Source: CAIODY01 sp041192505
Lineage (GTDB): Bacteria > Bacteroidota > Bacteroidia > Chitinophagales > CAIODY01
Assembly (NCBI GenBank): GCA_041192505.1
Contig: JBEEMV010000213.1
Coordinates: 1-12,410, forward strand
Length of the DNA: 12,410 bases
Direction: 5' to 3'
Positions within the stretch are counted from its first letter, which is position 1. Each line of letters begins with the position of its first letter. Positions 6,103 to 12,356 of this stretch are shown one piece after another. The notes beneath the pieces were generated by a model, which worked only from the letters and a program-made list of their open reading frames with translations, ran no database searches and was not told the DNA's origin. The position numbers were made by a program, and so were the translations under genes.

Positions 6103-6610
6103 ATTCTTTTACATAATATTCTAAAACTCCATTCGTATTTTTTTCGCTAAAAACTATTTGATTTTTTCTTTTAATAGCTTTTGATATTGTGCTGTACGTT
6201 CTATTAAGCAATTGTTCTTTAGTTTGGTTATCAAAATTCATTTCAAATAGTTTTTCAGAAATACCTTCAGATGTTAGTTTCCCATTGCTTTTCAAAATAT
6301 TAATTATTATATCTGTAATCCCAGACCTATTTTTTTTAGATACCGAGGATTCGTAAATAATTGTTGAATCTTTAATTTCCTTAGCTAATTCTTTTCCATT
6401 TAGAATACCATCAGCTTCATTCAATATCACATTCAATGATTCTTGCTTTTGTTTTAATAAAGATAATTTTGTTTCTTTTTCTATTAACTCTTTTTTCGTA
6501 GAATTTAACTCACTTTCTAATGATTCTGTTTTGTCTTTTAAAGTACATACAATATCGTCCAAAGAAGTAATTGATAAATTAAGGTTATTGAAAATTTCTT
6601 GAGAATCCAT
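6101..6610 (-). CDS. Coiled-coil plus winged-helix-like passenger protein of the IS (169 aa)
   Basis: No named family is recognised. Residues about 15-70 form a strong heptad-patterned coiled coil rich in Leu, Glu, Lys and Ser (TLKDKTESLESELNSTKKEL), so the protein probably forms dimers. Residues about 95-169 look like a winged helix: a helix (GITDIIINILKSNG), then KLTSEGISEKLFEMNF, a putative recognition helix (LLNRTYSTISKAIKR) and a beta hairpin (QIVFSEKNTNGVLEYYVKE). A DNA-binding regulator or transposition accessory is therefore plausible, as inference only. Expression is well supported: TTTG-N19-TATCTTTG lies upstream (6636-6666) with a leader of about 20 bases. It is on the same strand as the transposase, with the tRNA-like sequence between them. 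It is complete and shows no damage. Confidence 0.8.
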   Translation of the reverse strand: MDSQEIFNNLNLSITSLDDIVCTLKDKTESLESELNSTKKELIEKETKLSLLKQKQESLNVILNEADGILNGKELAKEIKDSTIIYESSVSKKNRSGITDIIINILKSNGKLTSEGISEKLFEMNFDNQTKEQLLNRTYSTISKAIKRKNQIVFSEKNTNGVLEYYVKE

Positions 6611-6635
6611 AAATTCATTGTTTGATTTCGTGATA

Positions 6636-6666
6636 CAAAGATAGCCCGCCTTTTTATTTAAGCAAA
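6636..6666 (-). promoter_or_regulatory. Consensus Bacteroidota promoter of the coiled-coil/HTH gene
   Basis: On the minus strand TTTG (6666-6663), exactly 19 bp, then TATCTTTG (6643-6636). Both boxes match TTTG/TAnnTTTG without mismatch, and the ATG follows 25 bp later, the same distance as at dnaX and the aldolase gene. It is the best promoter in the window. Confidence 0.75.
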
Positions 6667-6760
6667 AAAAAGCGAGTTTTTATTTTTCAACATAGCGTGG
6701 ATAAAAATATTTAGCGTGTGGCAAGTGTTGTATTTGTTGCGTTTCACAGAGTTTCACGCC

Positions 6761-6787
6761 AATTTGTGTCTTGACTACACATACACC
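6761..6787 (-). repeat. Right terminal inverted repeat (IRR) of the IS
   Basis: Read on the minus strand it starts GGTGTATGTGTAG and ends ACACAAATT, matching 4466-4492 at 22 of 27 positions. It supplies the foreign C-terminus and stop codon region of the interrupted gene. Confidence 0.88.
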
Positions 6788-6795
6788 TTTGTAAA
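6788..6795. repeat. Right target-site duplication TTTGTAAA
   Basis: Identical to 4458-4465. Past it the sequence continues GGGGGATTAGAG, the other arm of the palindrome that the element split. Confidence 0.82.
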
Positions 6796-6850
6796 GGGGG
6801 ATTAGAGCACACTCTGCCCAACACATCCGTAATTTCAATTGTATTTATTA

Positions 6851-6882
6851 GCATATTAGCACATTTGCATATTAGCACATTG
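6851..6882. repeat. 16-bp tandem duplication inside the sorting-domain coding region
   Basis: GCATATTAGCACATTT (6851-6866) is followed at once by GCATATTAGCACATTG (6867-6882), 15 of 16 identical. On the minus strand it encodes the cysteine-containing stretch NVLICKCANMLINT, which replaces the usual beta-strand of the sorting domain. Sixteen is not a multiple of three, so the copies are read in different frames. Confidence 0.7.
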
Positions 6883-7345
6883 CTCACTGGATTCGGATAA
6901 ACCTCCAACTTATTCCCCTTCCCTTTTACATCGTTTATGCCTGTATGCATATCAGCAAATACAGTATCATATACAATGCTACCGCATGGTGTGGTAAACG
7001 ATACTATATACGAAGTATTAACCACAGGGCAAACCAAGCCTGGGTTTTGAGCCGATGATGTAAACCCCGATGGAATACTACTCCATTGAAAATTTAAACC
7101 ACCATAAACCGCTGTTGAACTTAACTGAAAACAATGCGTAGCCGTATCTTGTGTGATAGTAGCTTTTACTATTTTATAATGTGGTAAAATAATATCACTA
7201 ATAGAATCAAGACCTAGATAAGCTATATTTGAATGAAAAGTATCAGATGGAATAGCAGAGGCATTAAAAGAACCAAACGTTAGAAATTGATAATTTTGAT
7301 TGGGTATAAAGTTAACTCTGTATCGTTGCCAAGTAGTATTTTTAA

Positions 7346-7777
7346 TCACAGGGCTACACCATAATAACTGGGCTGTATCGCAAGCTCCCCCCCCCAAATC
7401 TTTAATTGGATTGAATCCCCATTTGTAACACTATTTTTTTTTAATTGAGTTAAGTAGATATTGAAAAAATGCTCTTCTCCTTGAATTAATGAGCAACTTA
7501 AAAAAATGCCTACTGATTCGAATAGTCTATTGGATGGTACTACTAATAGAGAATTCCACACTCCTAAACCAATATAGCTAACACCATGATATGGTGGTTG
7601 AATAAAATAACCACTTACAGGCAATACATCAGGCGTTTCAACACAAATATTCCAATACTGCGGTACATTATTAAGCCCATTACCCCCATCTAAAGATGGA
7701 TTTTGTAATTTTATTTGAGCATGGGCTATTAAGCCCATACACAAATAAATTACAATTATATTTATTATTAGTTTCAT
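7346..7777 (-). pseudogene. N-terminal part of a broken T9SS-secreted surface protein gene
   Basis: The gene starts with a signal peptide (MKLIINIIVIYLCMGLIAHA, then QIKLQNPSLDGG). A jelly-roll-like domain common in Bacteroidota surface proteins follows, opening with NPSLDG...NNVPQYWNIC and reaching IQLKIWGG. At a G9 tract (7387-7395) the frame is lost: it continues as ELAIQPSYYGVAL and stops at 7346, while the family-like sequence resumes one base out of register. Ten or seven G would join the parts. With the insertion sequence also removed, the full protein would be about 365-370 aa. The ATG overlaps the stop of the upstream 67-aa ORF (TAATG), suggesting coupled translation. The exact role is unknown. 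The shift may be a real phase switch, fixed damage or a sequencing slip. Confidence 0.82.
7387..7395. repeat. Nine-base homopolymer (C9 plus strand, G9 in the gene) at the frameshift
   Basis: Nine C in a row lie exactly where the coding frame of the secreted-protein gene breaks. G/C runs this long are rare in such AT-rich DNA. Length changes of one added or two lost bases would restore the frame. Confidence 0.8.
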
Positions 7778-7980
7778 TACTTCGTAATAATAAATTTGTT
7801 AGTCATTAATACATTAGCTGCATTATCTATTATCGAAATAAAATAAACACCATCAACAAATTTGGATGTATTAATTTCAATAAATTCATCCCCTGCTCGT
7901 CCTCGTTTGAGGCGCAGCCTTGCGTATAGCCAACGAGGATGTAAGTGGTTTTTTGTTTCTAACAAATTTATAGTTTTCAT
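7777..7980 (-). pseudogene. 67-aa ORF holding only the tail of a T9SS sorting domain
   Basis: Its last 35 residues (FIEINTSKFVDGVYFIS, then IIDNAANVLMTNKFIITK) are the final strands of a T9SS C-terminal sorting domain. No signal peptide and no secreted domain precede them. Residues about 14-32 (HPRWLYARLRLKRGRAGDE) are the translation of an interspersed repeat (7890-7941), which has a second inverted copy at 8040-8092. In-frame stops lie just upstream of the ATG at 7980. It is probably the 3' remnant of a lost secreted-protein gene that was replaced by repeat DNA. Its stop overlaps the next ATG (TAATG at 7779-7775), so translation of it could still lead into the following gene. A functional small protein is less likely. 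Confidence 0.6.
7890..7941 (-). repeat. Interspersed palindromic repeat, copy A
   Basis: On the minus strand it begins CATCCTCGTTGGCT and ends CTCAAACGAGGACGAGCAGG plus GG. The ends pair with each other (CCTCGTT with AACGAGG). Copy B (8040-8092) has the same ends in the opposite orientation, but a different middle of nearly equal length. Confidence 0.7.
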
Positions 7981-8014
7981 TTTTAAAAGTTCAATTTATT
8001 TTTCGTCATAAACG

Positions 8015-8030
8015 TCCCGAACATTCGGGA
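8015..8030. repeat. Small palindrome TCCCGAACATTCGGGA
   Basis: A 7-bp perfect stem with a 2-base loop, 10 bp left of repeat copy B. Function is unknown; there is no T run, so it is not an evident terminator. Confidence 0.5.
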
Positions 8031-8039
8031 TACCATTTG

Positions 8040-8092
8040 CATTCTCGTTGGCTCTGCTCTTTACCTACACCTCAAACGAGGACGAGCAGGGG
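8040..8092 (+). repeat. Interspersed palindromic repeat, copy B (inverted relative to copy A)
   Basis: It begins CATTCTCGTTGGCT and ends CTCAAACGAGGACGAGCAGG plus GG, 53 bp against 52 for copy A. The last 23 bases match copy A exactly while the centre differs, so the paired ends appear conserved and the loop free to vary. Confidence 0.7.
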
Positions 8093-8182
8093 CAAACTAA
8101 AGCATAGCCTTTGAGCATAGGGGCTTCCGCCATAGGCGCACAGGTGATGACTGCCTGATTCATTTTGCTGTTTCATACTTTA

Positions 8183-8190
8183 CAAATATA
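8183..8190 (-). promoter_or_regulatory. Possible -7 box TATATTTG for the accessory genes to the left
   Basis: On the minus strand TATATTTG matches TAnnTTTG exactly, but no TTTG stands at the proper distance. It could drive a transcript into the 67-aa ORF and the broken secreted-protein gene, with a leader of about 200 bases that contains repeat copy B and the small palindrome. Confidence 0.3.
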
Positions 8191-8224
8191 GAATTTAAAA
8201 ATATACCATTGCTTAAAACTGATA

Positions 8225-8476
8225 TACGCTATTCCTTTTAAGAAAGTACATAAAGCAGTGGTGCTTTACACTATTCCTTTTCGTGTTTCGTATGGTTGAG
8301 CGTTACTTTATGCTATTCCTTTTCGTTGACCACGTAAAACGATGTCGATATATGCAGTCTCTTTTCGTTTACCGCATAGAACGATGTCGATATACGCAGT
8401 CTCTTTTCGTTGACCGCATAAAACGATGTCGATATACGCAGTCTCTTTTCGTTGACTGCATATATAGATTTTATTT
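8225..8476. repeat. Six tandem copies of a 42-bp unit in exact register
   Basis: Units begin at 8225, 8267, 8309, 8351, 8393 and 8435, each exactly 42 bp after the last. Units 4 and 5 are nearly identical (shared core AACGATGTCGATATACGCAG). Unit 3 is close to them over most of its length, and unit 6 starts alike but decays after about 30 bases. Units 1 and 2 keep only the CTTTT-containing start and the spacing. No spacers separate the copies. All six stay open in one plus-strand frame as 14-aa repeats (Y-T-Q-S-L-F-V-D-R-I-K-R-C-R), but there is no convincing start. The other repeats nearby point to non-coding repeat DNA. The whole stretch 7981-8680 holds no gene I can support. Confidence 0.85.
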
Positions 8477-8623
8477 TGCCCAATACTTTTTTATGCCCCC
8501 TATTCGTTATTTGTTGGTATCGTTATTTCTATTTAATGGTATAAATAGCCAACACTGTGTATCAAAGCAATTATTAAAAAACACAATTACAGTAAGCATA
8601 AATAACTGATAATCATCTAATAA

Positions 8624-8662
8624 AACAAAAAAGCCTCATCTAATGGATGAGGCTTTTTTGTT
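8624..8662 (-). terminator. Strong bidirectional terminator after the metalloprotease gene
   Basis: A 17-bp perfect stem (8624-8640 with 8646-8662; core AAAAAAGCCTCATC/GATGAGGCTTTTTT) and 5-base loop TAATG. It lies 18 bp past the stop of the metalloprotease gene and has a T run on both strands. Confidence 0.9.
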
Positions 8663-8680
8663 GAATAGGAAATAGACAAA

Positions 8681-10111
8681 TTATTCAATTATCAATTTTT
8701 TATTAATTGTAATACCATTAGCATCGGCAATGGTAACAATATAAATGCCTTTGGCAATATGGCTTATATCGTAAGTAAATGCAGCTTTAGTAATATTTTT
8801 TTCTTCGGTTGCTAATACTAATTGTCCCATTACATTTCTTACTTGTAATTTTATGGTAGATGCAGTTGCAAAATTAGTGGTAATAGTAAACTTGCCATTT
8901 GATGGATTCGGAAAAACATTTACCACCGCATTTAAGTATTGCTTAGCCATATTATCGGCTGATGCACCTACATCGGGCTTGCAAACCAACAATGCCGAAG
9001 CTGTTAAATTATTTCTGTTGGGTGTGTTAATTAAAGCAGTATTCATTCTAATTACTTGGTCGTTGGTAAACATCCATAAGGCAGCATCGGCGCAGTAATC
9101 CATAAAATTCATAAACATTTCACCATCGGTAGCATTGCTTTTATAAGCCCCTGCATTTGTGCAGGTACTGGCATTAAAAGGATAAGCAACAGGCCAAGAA
9201 TTGTAATTGGCTGTTTTTGTAGGCGGAATATCGTTACAATAATCGTTGCCGCAATTACTATCGCCCCATGTATGGCGTAGCCCAAAGTAATGCCCTAATT
9301 CATGTGTTAATGTTCTGCCTTTATCGTATCCCGAGGCTAATGTTCCCACATCACCGCATGATTGTGCCCAAATCCAAGTACCATCGGTATTCGAATTGCC
9401 GTATGGTGCAGTCAATCCAGTTAAAGTACTTGCGGCTGGAAATGTAGAATAACCTAATATGGATACACTTTGATTACAATCGGATACCCATACATTTAAG
9501 TATTTAGTAGGATCCCATATGGTGGCTGGTTTAACAGTACCATCCATATAAGTTGTAAAAGTAGTTTTAGTAGTAAATGAAGTAGGATTAGCCCAACCAT
9601 TAGCCGAATAACTTATTCTATCAATACCAGCTATTGCCAATGTATCGCCATTAGGTTTTACAAATGCTGGTTTAAATTGAATATCTAAATTACCAATGGC
9701 TACTCCATTATTATCGGGCGCAGGCAAACTATTAGCTACTGCATAATTATAAAATGGCAAATGCCCTCCCGACCCCATTGTTGCATACACCGTACTATTA
9801 TATCCAATGCCTTTAAAATCATCATTAATAATTTTAATTTGCGAAAGCACTTGTGCATTACTTAAATTAGGAAACGAACCAATATTTTGATTGCCATAAA
9901 TAATATGAAATACAACTGGAATTACATAAGTAGTAGTGGCTTTGCTTCTACCCTGCTGCTGTTCTAATTTAAATTCTTCTACTTTTTGGTTAAACCAATT
10001 ATCCCATTCTTGCGATGGGGCTTCAATGCCGCAACGAACTTTTTGAGGTTGGGCAACCGCCAATGCTATACAACAAATGATAGATAAAACGGTAAGTGTA
10101 ATTTTTTTCAT
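8681..10111 (-). CDS. Secreted M43-type zinc metalloprotease (pappalysin/ulilysin-like) with T9SS sorting domain
   Basis: This 476-aa secreted peptidase has a signal peptide MKKITLTVLSIICCIALAVA (1-20). A pro-segment and catalytic domain follow, opening at TYVIPVVFHIIYGNQNIG (61-78), typical of the M43 family. The zinc site is HELGHYFGLRH (H270, E271, H274, H280), the metzincin signature HExxHxxGxxH. The Met-turn is NFMDYC with M337. Several cysteines (C212, C252, C287, C292, C317, C340) probably form disulfides. The tail from about residue 396 (VVNVFPNPSNGKFTI ... GIYIVTIADANGITINKKLI) is a type A T9SS sorting domain, so the enzyme should be exported and surface-attached or released. All catalytic residues are present and the frame is clean. 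It follows the DUF1571-like gene by 62 bp; co-transcription is possible. Substrate unknown. Confidence 0.93.
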   Translation of the reverse strand: MKKITLTVLSIICCIALAVAQPQKVRCGIEAPSQEWDNWFNQKVEEFKLEQQQGRSKATTTYVIPVVFHIIYGNQNIGSFPNLSNAQVLSQIKIINDDFKGIGYNSTVYATMGSGGHLPFYNYAVANSLPAPDNNGVAIGNLDIQFKPAFVKPNGDTLAIAGIDRISYSANGWANPTSFTTKTTFTTYMDGTVKPATIWDPTKYLNVWVSDCNQSVSILGYSTFPAASTLTGLTAPYGNSNTDGTWIWAQSCGDVGTLASGYDKGRTLTHELGHYFGLRHTWGDSNCGNDYCNDIPPTKTANYNSWPVAYPFNASTCTNAGAYKSNATDGEMFMNFMDYCADAALWMFTNDQVIRMNTALINTPNRNNLTASALLVCKPDVGASADNMAKQYLNAVVNVFPNPSNGKFTITTNFATASTIKLQVRNVMGQLVLATEEKNITKAAFTYDISHIAKGIYIVTIADANGITINKKLIIE

Positions 10112-10173
10112 GTTAATATAATATAGTAAGATTAGTAGTTTGTAAAAATAGTTTTTTATTTAGATTTTAAAAA

Positions 10174-11010
10174 CTAAAAAGTTTCTTTAAAATCATCAGC
10201 AGTAAATACTGGATTAACTTTTAAGTTTGTGATTTCGTAACGTTCAAAAAGCCCTTTATCATCATACATTTCTTGATAGATGGGAAATAAATTCGTTTTA
10301 TCAATATACAAAATAACCTTTTTAGCATACGATGATGGAATGATGATTTGCTTTTCGTCAATTTCATCTACAATACTGGTAATACTCTTATTCATTTCTA
10401 ACATGCTATATTCAGGTATAAATAATCTTTTGCCAATGCTTAATGGCGTTTCGCCTTTTTTAGGTTGGTAATAAATTCGTTTCCAATTTTTATCAATAAG
10501 TTGAAGTTTGTAGCAATTTCTACCATTCCAAACCACATCGCCTTGGTAGGTAAATACCGAATCGAAATTATTGATAGATGTTTGTTTAGCATTCAACATT
10601 ATTCTATATAAAAACCCAAAACCAGCCGAAAATAAAGTGTGGTGTTGGTCTTTTAATATCATGCTATTATAGGGGCTAAGTTTTAAAACCGGAATCCATT
10701 TGCCTGCATTTACCCTTACTTTATTATTGTTTTCATTTTCAATATAAATTAATTCGGTGCCATTTGCCGATTCATCAAATACTTTTAAATACAATTTAAT
10801 TGGATTAACAGCCTCTTTAGTAAAACTTCTACCATGCTGCAATGTTGCTTTATCTATCAATCTTTCATAGGTATCAATATTGTAGGATGCCGATGTATGA
10901 TTTTTTACAGCCAATAACATTTTATCTAAAATAGTTGCTGCATTTTCTTTTGGTAGTGGCGCAAATGCTTGCAAAACAAGTATGCTTGAAAGTAGAAAAA
11001 GTTTTTTCAT
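10174..11010 (-). CDS. Secreted DUF1571-like protein (278 aa)
   Basis: A signal peptide (MKKLFLLSSILVLQAFA, cleavage near residue 17) precedes a domain resembling DUF1571. It shows a helical start (ATILDKMLLAVKNHTSASY), then PIKLYLKVFDESANGTELIY (71-90), then KVRVNAGKWIPVLKLSPYNS and DQHHTLFSAGFGFLYRIM. It ends YDDKGLFERYEITNLKVNP, VFTADDFKETF. The extended-strand pattern is like that of LolA/LolB-type half-barrels, which bind lipid or lipoprotein, but a role in that pathway is inference. No lipobox cysteine is present, so it should be soluble in the periplasm. It sits between the aldolase terminator and the metalloprotease gene on the same strand, so it may share a transcript with the protease. 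No clear -7 box precedes it. Confidence 0.8.
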   Translation of the reverse strand: MKKLFLLSSILVLQAFAPLPKENAATILDKMLLAVKNHTSASYNIDTYERLIDKATLQHGRSFTKEAVNPIKLYLKVFDESANGTELIYIENENNNKVRVNAGKWIPVLKLSPYNSMILKDQHHTLFSAGFGFLYRIMLNAKQTSINNFDSVFTYQGDVVWNGRNCYKLQLIDKNWKRIYYQPKKGETPLSIGKRLFIPEYSMLEMNKSITSIVDEIDEKQIIIPSSYAKKVILYIDKTNLFPIYQEMYDDKGLFERYEITNLKVNPVFTADDFKETF

Positions 11011-11052
11011 AAAAAATAATATACTGATAGAACTGCTTAAATGGATGAAAAT

Positions 11053-11095
11053 AAAAAAGGTTGCTATCCATATTTAACGAACAACAACCCTTTTT
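11053..11095 (-). terminator. Terminator after the aldolase gene
   Basis: On the minus strand AAAAAGGGTTG (11095-11085) pairs with CAACCTTTTTT (11063-11053), with one bulged G, closing a 21-base loop. The descending arm itself ends in six T. It starts 15 bp past the aldolase stop and separates that gene from the DUF1571-like gene. Confidence 0.7.
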
Positions 11096-11110
11096 GTTTA
11101 GTACTATTAT

Positions 11111-12169
11111 TTATGCTAAATCAATTTCTTTAGCTAAATAAACATCTTGAATTGAGTTTAATAATTGTATGCCTTCGTTCATTGGTTTTTGAAATGCTTT
11201 TCTTCCGCTTATTAATCCAATACCACCTGCCCGTTTGTTTATTACGGCAGTTGATACAGCTTCGTGTAAATCAGTAGCACCTTTGCTTTCGCCGCCGCTA
11301 TTAATTAATCCAAATCTGCCCATATAACAATTTGCTACTTGATATCTGCACAAATCAATAGGATGATCAGATGATAATTCGCTATATACTTTTGGATGAG
11401 TTTTACCAAAATTTACTGCTGTATAGCCACCATTATTAGTTGGCAATTTTTGTTTGATAATATCTGATTGAATGGTTACACCTAAATGATTTGCCTGACC
11501 AGTTAAATCAGCCGATGCATGATAATCAACACCATCTTTTTTAAATCCATTATTACGGATATAACACCATAAAATAGTTGCCATACCTAATTCATGCGCA
11601 TATTCAAAAGCTTCAGCCACTTCAACTATTTGGCGGCTACTTTCTTCGCTACCAAAATAAACTGTAGCACCAACTGCCGCACAACCCATATTCCAAGCAT
11701 CTTTAATATTGCCAAACATTATTTGGTCGTATTTATTAGGATAGGTTAAAAATTCGTTGTGGTTAATTTTAACTACTAAAGGAATTTTATGTGCATACTT
11801 TCTAGCCACCGAGCCTAAAACACCATATGTAGTAGCCACAGCACTGCATCCACCTTCAATAGCTAATTTTACAATATTTTCTGAATCAAAATAAATTGGA
11901 TTAGGCGAAAACGAAGCACCAGCACTATGTTCAATACCTTGATCAACAGGTAGAATAGACATATAGCCTGTATTTGCTAATCTGCCATGACCAAAAATTG
12001 ATTGAAGATTACGAAGCGTAGGAATGTTTCTGTTTGTTACAGAATAAATTCTATCAATCACATCGCCACCAGCTTTGTGAAGCATTGATTTATCAATTTT
12101 ATTGGTATGATAACCTAATAAATATTCAGATTTGTCTGCTAAAATGTTTTGAATGTTGGTAAATGACAT
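11111..12169 (-). CDS. fbaB: Class I fructose-bisphosphate aldolase (FbaB/DhnA type)
   Basis: This 352-aa enzyme interconverts fructose 1,6-bisphosphate with dihydroxyacetone phosphate and glyceraldehyde 3-phosphate in glycolysis and gluconeogenesis, using a Schiff-base lysine instead of a metal. Its length matches E. coli FbaB (about 350 aa). Visible marks are ILPVDQGIEH (72-81), VVKINHNEFL (132-141), TVYFGSEES (169-177), and the lysine-bearing QSDIIKQKLPTNNGGY (K239 is the predicted Schiff-base residue). The phosphate-binding segments are INSGGESKGA (289-298) and GGIGLISGRKAFQKP (315-329). It is cytoplasmic, with no signal peptide. A -7 box TATTTTTG lies 23 bp upstream and a terminator follows, so it forms its own transcription unit. 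It is an intact housekeeping gene. Confidence 0.95.
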   Translation of the reverse strand: MSFTNIQNILADKSEYLLGYHTNKIDKSMLHKAGGDVIDRIYSVTNRNIPTLRNLQSIFGHGRLANTGYMSILPVDQGIEHSAGASFSPNPIYFDSENIVKLAIEGGCSAVATTYGVLGSVARKYAHKIPLVVKINHNEFLTYPNKYDQIMFGNIKDAWNMGCAAVGATVYFGSEESSRQIVEVAEAFEYAHELGMATILWCYIRNNGFKKDGVDYHASADLTGQANHLGVTIQSDIIKQKLPTNNGGYTAVNFGKTHPKVYSELSSDHPIDLCRYQVANCYMGRFGLINSGGESKGATDLHEAVSTAVINKRAGGIGLISGRKAFQKPMNEGIQLLNSIQDVYLAKEIDLA

Positions 12170-12192
12170 ATTGATTTTTTTTGAATTGATTG

Positions 12193-12200
12193 CAAAAATA
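12193..12200 (-). promoter_or_regulatory. -7 box TATTTTTG of the aldolase gene
   Basis: TATTTTTG on the minus strand fits TAnnTTTG and lies 23 bp before the ATG, the same distance as at dnaX and the IS HTH gene. The -33 region is poor (TTTA-like near 12218). The rest of 12201-12356 is AT-rich spacer between divergent genes with nothing else I can support. Confidence 0.55.
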
Positions 12201-12356
12201 AAATTTTTAATGAAGGTTTAAATTTATAATCCAATTTTTTTAAAAATTCACTTTCCATCTAAAACCTTACACTTAATAAAAAAAGCACCACACCTTATCA
12301 ATTGCCTTAAATAGAAGATGAGCAGTATTCACTTTTGTGTATCAAAATACATAAAA

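Larger units (their letters stand above)
4466..6787 (-). mobile_element. IS1595-family insertion sequence with passenger genes (2322 bp)
   Basis: The element is bounded by 27-bp inverted repeats matching at 22 of 27 positions (4466-4492 and 6761-6787) and an 8-bp target duplication. It encodes an ISXO2-like DDE transposase (5035-5910, minus). It also carries a coiled-coil/HTH gene (6101-6610, minus), two very small ORFs (4557-4712 plus; 4748-4882 minus), a tRNA-shaped sequence (5978-6050, minus), and several hairpins, of which at least two look like terminators. At more than 2.3 kb it is much longer than a transposase-only member of the family, and cargo accounts for the difference. It interrupts the sorting-domain region of a T9SS-secreted protein gene. 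With complete ends and an intact transposase frame it may still be mobile, but that is inference. Confidence 0.9.
6744..7397 (-). pseudogene. Middle part of the broken T9SS-secreted surface protein gene
   Basis: This is the continuation, in another frame, of the gene starting at 7777. It enters right after the G9 tract with GGGACDTAQLLWCSPVIKNT, the expected sequel to IQLKIWGG. It continues with an immunoglobulin/PKD-like part (CFQLSSTAVYGGLNFQWSS ... CGSIVYDTV) and opens a T9SS sorting domain (KLEVYPNPVSN, then NTIEITDVLGRV). After NPPLQR the frame passes into the inverted repeat of the insertion sequence and ends after 13 foreign residues (CMCSQDTNWRETL) at 6744. The true remainder lies at 4345-4457. 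It has no start of its own beyond a chance TTG. The product, if made, would lack the C-terminal part of the secretion signal and so probably would not be surface-anchored. Confidence 0.85.

Noticed and set aside
8072..8176. 34-codon minus-strand ORF (MKQQNESGSHHLC...) just after a -7 box
   Set aside because: Its end lies inside repeat copy B and the peptide looks like translated repeat DNA with no fold pattern.
8225..8476. CRISPR-like array
   Set aside because: The copies are head-to-tail without unique spacers and no cas genes are nearby.
8283..8609. Open frame of 108 codons on the plus strand over the 42-bp repeats
   Set aside because: Only a GTG (8283) or a mid-repeat ATG (8292) could start it; the sequence is mostly translated repeat, followed by unpatterned residues. 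Kept as a repeat region, with coding left as a remote chance.
8853..9098. 81-codon plus-strand ORF opposite the metalloprotease
   Set aside because: Antisense of a well-supported gene, with no promoter or family signal.
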